Shown piece by piece: positions 1-8,970 of a DNA stretch of 64,000 nucleotides. A program made the position numbers and the translations under genes. The notes below the pieces were generated by a model. It did no database searches. It was not told where the DNA came from and saw only the letters and a program-made list of their open reading frames with translations. Location of the stretch: NCBI GenBank assembly GCA_024742665.1, contig JANSYA010000012.1, positions 1 to 64,000 on the forward strand, given 5' to 3'. Position 1 is the first letter of the stretch, and each line of letters opens with the position of its first letter. Source of the stretch: a bacterium (GTDB lineage Bacteria; Spirochaetota; Leptospiria; Leptospirales; Leptonemataceae).

Positions 1-105
1 AGCGGCAAGCATTGTTTCGGAAAGACGCCGATGCAAACTTTCGTTGATTCGATCAAGCTGGCGCGCGAGAAGATGCTGAATAAGAAGCATCAAAGAACGG
101 CCTGA
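1..105 (+). CDS. IS481-like transposase, C-terminal fragment (partial at window edge)
   Basis: Frame 1 is open from the window edge to a TGA at 103-105 and encodes 34 residues including GKTPMQTFVDSIKLAREKM. This resembles the end of the DDE integrase-core transposases of the IS481 type, whose C-termini commonly carry a G(R/K)TPMQT motif followed by a Lys-rich helix. The catalytic core lies outside the window, so I cannot say whether the gene is intact. It is followed directly by a short stretch that looks like an insertion-sequence end (TGTCAGAT at 127-134). The element marks the left border of a small accessory block containing immunity-like genes and an RHS gene. Confidence 0.7.
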   Translation, partial: SGKHCFGKTPMQTFVDSIKLAREKMLNKKHQRTA

Positions 106-155
106 TTATATCTGACAGGCAGGAGTGTCAGATGGGATGTTGGTTAGTAAAACTT
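106..155. mobile_element. Probable terminal region of the IS481-like element
   Basis: The 50 bp after the transposase stop contain TGACAG (113-118) and TGTCAGAT (127-134), a nearby inverted pair typical of IS481-family ends, followed by TGGGATGTT and TTAGTAAAACTT. The last two words recur almost unchanged around 1598-1621, at the start of the RHS gene. The exact terminal base and any target-site duplication cannot be fixed, because the other end of the element is outside the window. Confidence 0.4.
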
Positions 156-176
156 AAGACAGCGTGATTTTTTCTA

Positions 177-347
177 CTAGCGCCCAATTCGCATCGGCAT
201 CGAGGTCGCCAGGTAGTTGATCGATGCCTCCGGGCCGTTGAATTGCCATTCGGTCCAGTTGTCCCACCCTATCTTGATCCAGCCTTCTGCAAGCAAAGAC
301 CGAAGGATCTGATTCCCGAGATCGGTGTCTATATCTTCAATTCGCAT
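177..347 (-). CDS. Small hypothetical protein (56 aa), possible immunity-gene remnant
   Basis: ATG at 347-345, TAG at 179-177. The product is 56 residues, begins MRIEDIDTDLGNQ and contains a Trp-rich stretch (WIKIGWDNWTEWQFNG). It lies 28 bp downstream of the immunity-like gene at 376-798 on the same strand and probably shares its transcript. I see no signal peptide or membrane segment. Its size and position suggest a small cytosolic protein of the same accessory cassette, or the remains of a larger one; no family is recognised. Confidence 0.45.
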   Translation of the reverse strand: MRIEDIDTDLGNQILRSLLAEGWIKIGWDNWTEWQFNGPEASINYLATSMPMRIGR

Positions 348-375
348 CAATCCTGCTCATTTGCCTGGCCTGAGC

Positions 376-798
376 CTAAGTTGTTTCAGTGAACCAGTCC
401 TCGATCGTGTTCAGATCGTTCGGCTCGATTTCGAATCCGCCTTCGAAGCGATGGGAGAAGCTTTTGTTGCCGTAGACGTTGCGCTGCATCGAAATCGTTA
501 CGCCGATATGGCCCGGGCGATCGATCGCGAACAATTTTAGTTCAAATTCTTTCGGCGAGATGGCGTGCAGCGTCGCCGAGCCGCTAAGGCTTTCGTTCAG
601 AGCGTGTAGCTCCTGGACGAATTTCTGGACGTCTGCTCGCACGCAGTACGCATCGAGCGAACCGCGAAAATCGTTCGCCTCAGCGATCGCGGACAGATGC
701 CAGTCATACTCTTCGTAGCTCAATCTTTCGAATTCAATGAAATTTGAATCTGATTGGATGCGCAGCGGCGGAATTTGTTTCTCGATTGTGGGCTCCAT
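376..798 (-). CDS. WapI-like immunity protein (140 aa)
   Basis: The reading frame is open further upstream to 981, but that part overlaps the preceding gene. The Met at 798, two bases after the stop of 801-1286, gives a coupled start and the compact protein MEPTIEKQIPPLRIQ. The order of motifs (FxGSLDAYCV, a QKFVQELHALNESLSGSA helix, a FELKLFAIDRPGHIGV strand, then F.IEPNDL) matches from memory the small cytosolic immunity proteins of the WapI type, which neutralise toxic C-termini of YD-repeat/RHS proteins. That is family-level inference. The gene lies near, but divergent from, a large RHS gene, so it may be an orphan immunity gene rather than the partner of that RHS tail. Confidence 0.55.
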   Translation of the reverse strand: MEPTIEKQIPPLRIQSDSNFIEFERLSYEEYDWHLSAIAEANDFRGSLDAYCVRADVQKFVQELHALNESLSGSATLHAISPKEFELKLFAIDRPGHIGVTISMQRNVYGNKSFSHRFEGGFEIEPNDLNTIEDWFTETT

Positions 799-800
799 AA

Positions 801-1286
801 CTATTGATCCGCCTGGCTCACGATGCGTCGATAGTATTCGCTTGCGTTTTCTTGAATACACTTGAGGTTCATGGCCGTGAATTCGGCCGCCAGAGACTCT
901 TGCGAGCGAGTGTCTGGCGGCCCGGTGATATCCAGGAACGACTCTCCGTCTTCCGGATCGTAGCCCATTCTCAGATACCACTGAAAATCATCGGGTGTAA
1001 TCCCGAGCCGAACCTTGAAATCTTTCGGCATCGCTTTCACGAAAGCATTCAGGTCCACCGTCAGATCCATCAACTTCTCCAGCCGGACTGATCGCGCCGG
1101 GAAGTGCAGACCGTCATGTTCCCACCAATCATGCCATAAATGATACTTCTTGCCGGGGTCCGCGATCAGGACATTTCTGAAGATTCTGAAAAACAACTCA
1201 TGCAATTGTTCAAGCCGTAAATCATCTTCGGTTCTGAGATTGATGCCTTCCGGTTCCCGAAACTCTGGTGAGAAAAAGCTCCACAT
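801..1286 (-). CDS. Hypothetical protein (161 aa), first gene of immunity-like cassette
   Basis: ATG at 1286, TAG at 803-801. An upstream extension of 28 residues is possible, but it is encoded by a low-complexity direct repeat and is unlikely to be translated. The product is acidic and soluble, with a conserved-looking WHDWWEHDGLHFPARSVRLE stretch and a repeated helix-rich middle. There is no signal peptide. It is followed after two bases by the WapI-like gene, so the two are almost certainly co-transcribed. It may be a second immunity protein, but I recognise no family. Confidence 0.5.
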   Translation of the reverse strand: MWSFFSPEFREPEGINLRTEDDLRLEQLHELFFRIFRNVLIADPGKKYHLWHDWWEHDGLHFPARSVRLEKLMDLTVDLNAFVKAMPKDFKVRLGITPDDFQWYLRMGYDPEDGESFLDITGPPDTRSQESLAAEFTAMNLKCIQENASEYYRRIVSQADQ

Positions 1287-1326
1287 GCCGCATTCGTTCG
1301 TGCTCACGGAACGCCGAAAATCAATT

Positions 1327-1363
1327 TTTTGCCGGCAGATTTTTGATTTTTGCCGGCAGATTT
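1327..1363. repeat. Direct repeat with palindromic GCCGGC core, two copies
   Basis: TTTTGCCGGCAGATTT occurs at 1327-1342 and again at 1348-1363, offset by 21 bp, i.e. two helical turns. Each copy contains the self-complementary GCCGGC. It lies just upstream of the minus-strand cassette, so it could be an operator pair or a slippage-born duplication. Confidence 0.5.
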
Positions 1364-1533
1364 CTGCCACTCAGGTTCAGCGAACCTCGAAATCGGGACC
1401 GGTGAATGATTCGATCGCTACAATTTGTGCGCTGAAAGCGCCGGGCTGGCCTGCTCCGCAGAGTTTCGCATGTTTGCCGGAAACATACCCCTGATTTTCG
1501 CCTGGATCGGCATGCTCTTTGCAAGGTTAAGAT

Positions 1534-1566
1534 TGCGTCAGAATCCCGTAAGGGATGCGTCAGAAT
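1534..1566. promoter_or_regulatory. Paired direct repeat upstream of the RHS gene
   Basis: TGCGTCAGAAT occurs twice (1534-1544, 1556-1566), separated by a short ATCCC-GTAA-GGGAT hairpin motif. The 22-bp centre spacing places both copies on nearly the same helix face, 36-68 bp upstream of the proposed RHS start. A regulator-binding pair is plausible but not demonstrated. Confidence 0.35.
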
Positions 1567-1601
1567 TCACTGGTTCGCAAGCAGACGCCGGAGTATGTGG
1601 G

Positions 1602-4600
1602 ATGTTTTATTTAGTAAACTTGTTAAAGCAAAATAAGACTCGGGTAAAACGGCGAGTCCGTTTTTGGAAGATGGGTTCGAGCATCGCGCTGACATCAGTG
1701 CTGGCGGGCGGCCTGCTGAGCCTCTCGGTCGCCTCGGGCGTGCTCTGGGCGGCCAATGTCAACGTCGCCGGCATTCTGGCCGGTGATGTGAATGTAAATT
1801 CGCGAGGCGGCCTGGCGTACGACCTGCCGCTGAAGCTCGCGCCGGGCTATAACGGACTGAATCCGGAACTGTCGCTGTCTTATAACAGCCGCAACAATCA
1901 GACCGGCATCCTGGGGGTGGGCTGGCAACTGAACGGCCTGTCCGCCATTTACCGCTGCGGTAAGAGCCTGCAACTGGACGGAGAGGTCGGCCCCGTTGAA
2001 TACGATGACGGCGACCGGCTCTGCCTGGACGGCAACCGACTGATCGCCAGCACGGGATCCAGCGACGGCCAGTACTGGAGCTCCGGCGCGAGATATCATA
2101 GCTACGAAGAAAGCTGGATCGAGATTCTGCCTTCGGCTCATACCTGCGTCGGCGAAGTCTGCTATTTTCAGGCCACCCGCAGCGACGGCACGTCTCTGTT
2201 CTACGGATTGGACAATACGAACGCCAGATCCGGCGAACCCGTCTCCGGTCTTTACGGCCGCTGGCATCTGAACCGAATCCAGGACCGTAATGGCAACCAA
2301 ATCAACATTAGCTATCATAAAGTAAATAGAATATCGTATCCCAATCAGATCACCTACAACAATGGCTTTACGATTCAGTTTCGCTACCACACCAATGGCG
2401 CAAGCGTTTACGATCAACAGACCGTCTGGGCGACGAATAATACCAACGCGCTGCAGGGCACGTCCACGATGCTGCTGGATCGGATCGAAGTCTGGAAAGA
2501 TCTATCGATCTTTAAAGTCTATGAACTGAGCTATATCACCAGCGATAACAGCAAGCGCTCGCTTTTAAACCGGATCCAGGAATGCGACAGAGTAGACAAC
2601 GGTAAGTGTCTGGAACCCGTAGACATTGACTGGAACCAGTATGACTGGCACGCCTCGAACAGCGACGGCGCTAAATTCATCCGGAAGTTCCCTTCCCAGG
2701 TGATCGGCGGTCAGGATATCTATCAGCATCAACTCAAAGGCGTTCACGGTCATCCCAATGAATCCGGCGCGCAGATCTATCCCGGCGATTTCGACGGCGA
2801 CGGTCGAACGGACTTTATCAAGATGGAAATGGGCGGTTGGGCCGGCGACAGCAGCGGCTCCTTCTGCGTCTACTACGGCAAAAGCGCCACGAAAACGAAC
2901 GGAGAGTTCGACAGGATTTGTCCCAACGCCAGCTACAATGCAGGCGCCAACAGCTACGCCTATCAGAGCGTGCTAAGGGGCGTGCACAACTCCGGCGGGG
3001 ACGGCGTAAATATTATACCGGGCGACTTTAACGCCGACGGTCGCATGGATTTTATTCGCCAGGAAGTCGGCGGCTGGGCGGGGGATACGACCAACTCATT
3101 CAATGTATTCCTGTCTAAAGGCACCCGGGACGGCGAATTCGAAGTCATCACTCCCAATAACGCCGGCGAGCAATCAAAGTTAAGAGGGGCGCACGGCTCC
3201 GAGGGCAACGGCGTAACCCTGATCACGGGCGATTTCAACGGCGACGGCAAAACGGATCTGGCGGCGCAGCAGCACGGCGACTGGGCCGATACGGACGGCG
3301 GCGATCACGGCCAGGACTTTGTGATCTATTTCTCGAACTTCGTCGGCCAGGCCGGCGACTTTGACGATTACGCGCCCACCGGGAACGGCATGGCGAATTC
3401 AAGTTCCCTGTTTCACGGCGGCACGGACGGGGGCAACAGCGGGGCCTATATCATTCCCGGCGATTTTAACGGCGACGGACGCACTGATTTCATTCGTCAG
3501 GAATGGGGTCCCTGGGCCGAAAACGAGGACAAAAACTTCGAAGTCTATTTCTCTCTCGGCGATGGCGAATTTCGGCGAGAGTATTCTGGAAACGGCAGCA
3601 ATTTCCAGAGATTTTTTAGAGGCCGGCACGGTTCGAATCAGAATGGCGTTAATATCATAACAGGAGACTTTAACGGAGACCGCAAGACCGACTTCATCGC
3701 CCAGCGCTTTAATAAGTGGTCTCTGGCGCAGTACACCAGCGACGATAGCTGGATTTTTCGCGTCTGCATCTCAAAGGGGAACGGCGATTTCGACTGTCGC
3801 ATTCCGGACGTGGGCCAGGGCGCGGGCGTCAATCTGGAGCGCATGGCCGGCCTCGAACGCAAGCAGGACTTCTGGCGACACGCCTTTAATAACCCTAAAA
3901 TCGGCACGGGTATTCTCACCGGCGACTTCAACGGCGACGGCAAAACCGATTTCATTCGCCAGGAAGGCTGGAAGCTGGGCCAGAACAACGTCGACACATT
4001 TGAAGTCCACCTTTCGCGCGGAAACGGCGTCAACTGGGACCGATTCACTCCGCCCGGCGCCAACTACCAGGATCATCTAAGAGCGGCGCATTATGATACC
4101 GGCTGTAATACCAGCCTGCTGAACGAATGCCATCCGGGAGCGAATATTATTCCGGGAGACTATGACGGCGACGGCAGACTGGATTTTCTAAAGCAGGAAT
4201 TCGGTAAATGGGCGACGGGCAATGACAGCAATACCTTTGCCGTCTATTTGAATCCGGGCTCCCTGGGACCGATCGGCCATCCGACCGGAACCGCAGTGGC
4301 CCAGCCTGCGGATACGATCATGCAAATCGCGCAGGGTAAAAAAGAGATCGCCATTAAGTATCTGGAAATGACCGGTCTGAATCCGAGCGGCGGGGTTCTG
4401 GCCGCTTACGGCAACGGCGTTAATAATAGCTGCAGCGGCGCGAGCTGTTTTCGGCAAACTCCGGACGGCCCTTTCTGGCTGGTCGACACGGTCATTGAAA
4501 AGCCCTTCGATAGCGGGCTGAGCTCACGCTACAGTAACTACCAGTATGGTACGCCGGTATCGGGCAATCAAGGCGGCTTTCTGGGCTTCCGGCAAATCCA

Positions 4601-7600
4601 GGTCACGCAACCTCAAAAAGATCTGCGCGTATTGACCACGTACGAATTTCACGCGAAGGGCGCATTCCGGGCGGGCCGGGCCAACTGGACGCATACCTAC
4701 CGGCATTCCACGAATACGGAAATTAAACGCAATATGCTTGGCTGGGCCTTAAACACCGGCCGGCTTTCGACCGGCGGCAACTCGACGTACTGGATGCGAT
4801 TGTACGCCGAACACAGTTTCGACTTTGCTTATAGCGACGGCAGCGCGAACGCGGCCTTTAAGCGCGAGACGAATTATACCCATAACTTAACAAACGGGAA
4901 TGTTACGAAGGTCGAAGAAAAGTATCCCGGCGCGAGCACTGTCTATACCTGCACCGACTACTATCCCGAAAATACCGGACTCTGGGTGTTGAACGAAATC
5001 GAGCGAGTGCGCGTGGGCGATACGGCGGATTGTTCGAGTCCGCTTAAAAAGACGGAATTCACCTATGATAACAAAGGCAATATCCTGACCGAAAAGGAAT
5101 TCTATAGTTCTTCGGGCTATCTTACGACCGGCTATTCGAATTTTACATCGGGCGGATTGCCGCAAACCGTGAGTCTGCCTTCGGGACTCGTGCGGACGGT
5201 CGGCTATGGATCCAACGGCCACGTAATCTCGGTCGCGGAAGGTTCGCTGACCACGACATTCGCCAACGATCCTGAGTGGGGCCAGTGGCATACGAAGACG
5301 GATCCTAACGGGAGAGTCTTCAACAGAAGCTTCGATACATTCGGCCGGCTCCATACGATCTCCGCGCCCGACAACGGCGCGACCCCGAATTCGTTTCATC
5401 GAAAGACCATCACCTACTATTGGTCCGGTGGAACCAACCTGGTGCAGCGAACGAAGACCAAAACTCACTGGTCCGGTAACGAAAGAACCGAAGACCTCTA
5501 TACCAACGCCTGGGGCAATATGATCCAGAAGTTGGTCAGCGCTCCCGGCCAGAAAACCATCAAGACCGTTTACGGCTACAACGAGCGGGACCAGAAGACT
5601 TACGAAAGTCTGCCTTATTTCTGGAACACCCCGGCGGATCGTAGAGATACTCTGTATACGTACGGCGATAACTACTTCCGCCTGACCGCCGTCGCCGTGG
5701 GCCCCAATTCATCAAGCACCGGCAACCTGAGCGCCACCAGTCTCACCTACGGGACGAACGGCGCCTGCCCGACGGGCAATCAGAGAGTCACCCGCAGCCA
5801 GGGCAACCGGACGAAGACCGGCTGCAAGGACATTCAAGGGCGAACCACCCTGACGGAAAATCAGACCTCAGACGGAACCAAAACCCAGACCTGGCAGTAC
5901 GACGCGCTGGGCCAGGTGACGCAATCTTCCGACACGCTCAGCACTACGACCACTACGTACGATATGATGGGTCGCAAGACCTCGATCGATAACGACCAGC
6001 GGGGCAAGCAGGTTCTCGCGTACCAGAGTTCCTGGGGCGGCATGCTGCGCACGATCAGCTACTTCGATACGGACAACGACCGGATCGGCCGCTGGCGCGT
6101 CGACAACATCGATTCCCGGAAGCGGCCCACGAGTATCGGCCGAATCGTTTACGAAAGCGACGGGGTCACTGTGGCCAGTTCGCGTCGGACGCTTTTGAGC
6201 TACGACGCCGCAGGAGACTGTTCATCGTTCGCCAACGCGGCCGGCCGGCTCTGTAAGACCAGGGTCCAGAGAAAAATCGGCAGCGGTGCATATACGGCGC
6301 TGCTGACCCGCGTGCATGCCTATGACAACTCGGGCAATCTCAAGATGCTGAGGACCAGACTGGAAGAGCCGGGCCACGACTATACCATGAGCTACGAGTA
6401 CGGACCGGAAGGCAATCGCACGAAAGTGAAGTATCCCGCCGGTCGCGAAGCGAATTACACGTACGATAATATGGGTCGCATCAGCCAGGTCCAGGAAGCC
6501 GGTACCGGGTCCACCGTCTACGCCACATACGCGGACTACAATCCCACGGGGCAGGCCGGCGAAGTGTATGTGAACAACAACAACGCAAAAGAAACTCGCA
6601 GCTACGACGACTACCATCGCCTGAGCAATATCAAAATCGAAAAGGTCGGCGTCGCCGTTCATATGGACCAGGCTCTGAGCTATACGGGCTTCGGCGAAAT
6701 CAATACTGTGAGCGGCACTCTGGTCGGAAATAGTATATCATTCGACTACAACTATAACCAGTGGGGTTTTATCACCCGGGCGGAGAGCACGGGCTATCAG
6801 AACTACGGCACCCTGACCTTCGACTACGACACGAGCGCGCGTCTGTCGCAGAAGGACGGCAAAGACTATACTTACGATGACGCGGGGAATCGTAAATATC
6901 GAGTCGTCTCGCGAAGCGGCGCCGATAACCTGACTCTCTCTTATAACAAAGCCGGGAGCGTCGTTTCCAGAAGTCAGAACGGCACCACGAACAACTACGA
7001 GTACAACTACAATCAACAGTTGCTCAAAGTGAAACAGGGCGGGGCCACCCAGGCCGAATTCGAGTACGATTCGGCGGGCAATCGCTGGATGAAGAAAGAC
7101 GCGAACGGCCGAATCCATTATTATATCACGCCCGAAATGGACGTGCAGAACTTTAACGGCAGCTGGATTCCCGCTCATTATATTATGGGCCCGGAAGGAC
7201 GCATCGCGGTGATGTCCGGCAGCGGCACCGGCAAAGACATCGTATTCCAGCAGCATGCGAAGCATACGATGCTGGCGGAGCTGCAGAACCTGCAGAGCGT
7301 TTCCGGCATTGCGAACTGGAGCTACCATACGGCGGCGATGTTCGTCCTGCATCCCGCTGTGCCGAACGCGGCCAATGGATTGTTGATCCTGCTTACGCTA
7401 CTGGCTCTGGCGGCCTTCGGCTGGTTCTTCCTGCAGTCGGCCCACAGCAGGAGCGCCCTGGGAGGACTGCGCGCTCAACTGGCCCTGGTGTTTCTGGGAT
7501 GGGAATTGATTTCGCACGAACGCGCGCTGGCCTTCAGCCGGACGCACGGCACCAGCTTCATGCGACGCCATCGTCGATTGTCCCTGGCCTTGCCCCTCGC

Positions 7601-8891
7601 CTTGATGGGGCTGCTCAGTTTTCACTGCGCTCAGAACGACGAACAGATGAACGCGGCCGGCTTGAATCCCGGTATGATCGGGTTGGACGGCAACGCTCTG
7701 AACGGTCTGCCCAATCCGAACCAGGGTCGATACTTTCATACGAACAAAGTCGGCAACGTGCATCTGGTGACGGATAAATTCTCCAACGCGATCACCACGC
7801 CGATCTACAGGCCTTTCGGTGAAATCCACTATGTCGGCGCGCATAACGACACCCGCTATAAATTTCAGGGCAAAGAATTGGATCATACAACGGAGCTCTA
7901 CTACTTCGGGGCGCGTTATTATGATCCGGACCTGGGCCGCTTTATCCAGGCGGACTCACTGGCGGTGGGCGGGAATGTGCCCCACGCATCGAATATGGAT
8001 CGCTACGCGGCCTTCGGGAACAATCCCCTCAGCTTCATTGATCCCTCCGGGAACCTGGGGATTCTGGTCACCGGTTTGATCATCTGGGCGATCTCCACGA
8101 TCGTTTCGTTCAGCATCGCGGCTATCAGCGCCGCGATCTATGCGAAACGCCACGGCGGCAGTGTGAATTGGGGACAGCTGGCGAAAGAAGAAGCGATCGG
8201 CGCGGCGATTTCGCTGGCCTTCGTCGGCCTGGGAGCCGGCGTCGGCGCGGGCCGGGCGATTACTTATAGCGCGAAGCGGGCCTTCATGAGCAATCTGAAC
8301 CGGCTGGGGCAGTCCGCGTTTCGCAAGGCCGTCGGTCGAGCCGGCGCCTATCTCGGAGGAACCGCGATCGCTTTCGCCGAAGCTTCCGTGTCGGGGACCT
8401 TTGCGCGCATGGCGACGAAAGGGGAGTCCTTCACCGCCGGCGAAGTCTTTAAGGGCGCGGCGATCGGCGTCGCCTTCGGTCAGGCGATCGGCCTGGGAAC
8501 TTCGGGTATTAAAGGCTACTACAAGGCGAAGTACGACGTGGATCTCAATCCGGACTTCAGCACCAGTTTCGATTTGCCGCTCGCCCAACGACGCCAGCTG
8601 GACTCGCAGCTCTACGCCTTCTTTGGCGGACTGAACAGCAAAGACGCCAAATACAAGATGGCCCGAATTCTGACGCAGTCATCCGAAGGCAGCGCGCTCT
8701 TTCGCAGCTCCGGCTATCTGCGCAATATGTCTTCGCACAGCGCCTTCCGCGTCGCGATGGGTAAGAATTCGATGCTGGATAGCTGGACCGGCTTCGCTCG
8801 CAGCACCGCGTACGGAGCGGTCGTCGATCTGGCCAAAGGTCCGTTCAACGAGAAAATTCTGTACGGAAATCATTGCGACGATTGCAATTAA
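1602..8891 (+). CDS. SpvB/VCBS/RHS giant protein with internal membrane segments (about 2,429 aa)
   Basis: Start chosen at ATG 1602 (GGAG eight bases upstream); the frame is open further upstream but without domain content. A Lys/Arg-rich N-terminus and one hydrophobic segment (residues ~28-50) indicate export. Then come an SpvB-like N-terminal domain (~63-350, with GILGVGWQL), seven VCBS/FG-GAP calcium-type loops (GDFDGDGRTDF at ~390 to GDYDGDGRLDF at ~855), a TcdB-like middle, many YD repeats (~1150-1850), two hydrophobic segments ending in a lipobox-like GLLSFHC (~1927-2013), the RHS core (YFGARYYDPDLGRF ~2095) and a variable tail of ~275 residues rich in glycine-zipper helices. The architecture matches TcB/RHS cocoon proteins that enclose and deliver a C-terminal toxin; no catalytic toxin motif is recognised in the tail. 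No immunity gene follows on the same strand. Confidence 0.9.
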   Translation: MFYLVNLLKQNKTRVKRRVRFWKMGSSIALTSVLAGGLLSLSVASGVLWAANVNVAGILAGDVNVNSRGGLAYDLPLKLAPGYNGLNPELSLSYNSRNNQTGILGVGWQLNGLSAIYRCGKSLQLDGEVGPVEYDDGDRLCLDGNRLIASTGSSDGQYWSSGARYHSYEESWIEILPSAHTCVGEVCYFQATRSDGTSLFYGLDNTNARSGEPVSGLYGRWHLNRIQDRNGNQINISYHKVNRISYPNQITYNNGFTIQFRYHTNGASVYDQQTVWATNNTNALQGTSTMLLDRIEVWKDLSIFKVYELSYITSDNSKRSLLNRIQECDRVDNGKCLEPVDIDWNQYDWHASNSDGAKFIRKFPSQVIGGQDIYQHQLKGVHGHPNESGAQIYPGDFDGDGRTDFIKMEMGGWAGDSSGSFCVYYGKSATKTNGEFDRICPNASYNAGANSYAYQSVLRGVHNSGGDGVNIIPGDFNADGRMDFIRQEVGGWAGDTTNSFNVFLSKGTRDGEFEVITPNNAGEQSKLRGAHGSEGNGVTLITGDFNGDGKTDLAAQQHGDWADTDGGDHGQDFVIYFSNFVGQAGDFDDYAPTGNGMANSSSLFHGGTDGGNSGAYIIPGDFNGDGRTDFIRQEWGPWAENEDKNFEVYFSLGDGEFRREYSGNGSNFQRFFRGRHGSNQNGVNIITGDFNGDRKTDFIAQRFNKWSLAQYTSDDSWIFRVCISKGNGDFDCRIPDVGQGAGVNLERMAGLERKQDFWRHAFNNPKIGTGILTGDFNGDGKTDFIRQEGWKLGQNNVDTFEVHLSRGNGVNWDRFTPPGANYQDHLRAAHYDTGCNTSLLNECHPGANIIPGDYDGDGRLDFLKQEFGKWATGNDSNTFAVYLNPGSLGPIGHPTGTAVAQPADTIMQIAQGKKEIAIKYLEMTGLNPSGGVLAAYGNGVNNSCSGASCFRQTPDGPFWLVDTVIEKPFDSGLSSRYSNYQYGTPVSGNQGGFLGFRQIQVTQPQKDLRVLTTYEFHAKGAFRAGRANWTHTYRHSTNTEIKRNMLGWALNTGRLSTGGNSTYWMRLYAEHSFDFAYSDGSANAAFKRETNYTHNLTNGNVTKVEEKYPGASTVYTCTDYYPENTGLWVLNEIERVRVGDTADCSSPLKKTEFTYDNKGNILTEKEFYSSSGYLTTGYSNFTSGGLPQTVSLPSGLVRTVGYGSNGHVISVAEGSLTTTFANDPEWGQWHTKTDPNGRVFNRSFDTFGRLHTISAPDNGATPNSFHRKTITYYWSGGTNLVQRTKTKTHWSGNERTEDLYTNAWGNMIQKLVSAPGQKTIKTVYGYNERDQKTYESLPYFWNTPADRRDTLYTYGDNYFRLTAVAVGPNSSSTGNLSATSLTYGTNGACPTGNQRVTRSQGNRTKTGCKDIQGRTTLTENQTSDGTKTQTWQYDALGQVTQSSDTLSTTTTTYDMMGRKTSIDNDQRGKQVLAYQSSWGGMLRTISYFDTDNDRIGRWRVDNIDSRKRPTSIGRIVYESDGVTVASSRRTLLSYDAAGDCSSFANAAGRLCKTRVQRKIGSGAYTALLTRVHAYDNSGNLKMLRTRLEEPGHDYTMSYEYGPEGNRTKVKYPAGREANYTYDNMGRISQVQEAGTGSTVYATYADYNPTGQAGEVYVNNNNAKETRSYDDYHRLSNIKIEKVGVAVHMDQALSYTGFGEINTVSGTLVGNSISFDYNYNQWGFITRAESTGYQNYGTLTFDYDTSARLSQKDGKDYTYDDAGNRKYRVVSRSGADNLTLSYNKAGSVVSRSQNGTTNNYEYNYNQQLLKVKQGGATQAEFEYDSAGNRWMKKDANGRIHYYITPEMDVQNFNGSWIPAHYIMGPEGRIAVMSGSGTGKDIVFQQHAKHTMLAELQNLQSVSGIANWSYHTAAMFVLHPAVPNAANGLLILLTLLALAAFGWFFLQSAHSRSALGGLRAQLALVFLGWELISHERALAFSRTHGTSFMRRHRRLSLALPLALMGLLSFHCAQNDEQMNAAGLNPGMIGLDGNALNGLPNPNQGRYFHTNKVGNVHLVTDKFSNAITTPIYRPFGEIHYVGAHNDTRYKFQGKELDHTTELYYFGARYYDPDLGRFIQADSLAVGGNVPHASNMDRYAAFGNNPLSFIDPSGNLGILVTGLIIWAISTIVSFSIAAISAAIYAKRHGGSVNWGQLAKEEAIGAAISLAFVGLGAGVGAGRAITYSAKRAFMSNLNRLGQSAFRKAVGRAGAYLGGTAIAFAEASVSGTFARMATKGESFTAGEVFKGAAIGVAFGQAIGLGTSGIKGYYKAKYDVDLNPDFSTSFDLPLAQRRQLDSQLYAFFGGLNSKDAKYKMARILTQSSEGSALFRSSGYLRNMSSHSAFRVAMGKNSMLDSWTGFARSTAYGAVVDLAKGPFNEKILYGNHCDDCN

Positions 8892-8901
8892 TCGAAATTC
8901 G

Positions 8902-8931
8902 ATCGCGGGATGGTTCAGGCTATCCCGCGAT
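8902..8931. terminator. Perfect hairpin between convergent RHS and regulator genes
   Basis: ATCGCGGGAT (8902-8911) and ATCCCGCGAT (8922-8931) form a perfect 10-bp stem with a 10-nt loop, 11 bp after the RHS stop and about 40 bp from the end of the convergent regulator gene. There is only a short T run, so it may act bidirectionally or mainly stabilise 3' ends. Confidence 0.6.
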
Positions 8932-8970
8932 TTCGCGGCTGTGCGGCGATGCAAGCGGGGGCTTGCGACA

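Larger units (their letters stand above)
1287..1601. other. 315-bp intergenic region between immunity cassette and RHS gene
   Basis: This gap separates two divergent transcription units. It holds two copies of TTTTGCCGGCAGATTT (1327-1342 and 1348-1363), two copies of TGCGTCAGAAT (1534-1544 and 1556-1566, 22 bp apart), and at its right edge a 9+8 bp match to the IS end at 133-155. No convincing sigma-70 promoter was found. The region looks like a patchwork of recombined pieces. Confidence 0.5.

Noticed and set aside
799..981. Longer start for the WapI-like gene
   Set aside because: It would overlap the preceding gene by 180 bp in another frame and adds only Arg-rich shadow sequence.
1..1600. 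Complete transposon carrying the immunity cassette
   Set aside because: Only one transposase end and a short possible end repeat are visible; the left part is outside the window, so boundaries cannot be shown.
1425..1601. Extended N-terminus of the RHS protein from an upstream ATG
   Set aside because: The extra 59 residues have no signal or domain features and cover the intergenic repeats; the ATG at 1602 has a ribosome site and a normal export signal.
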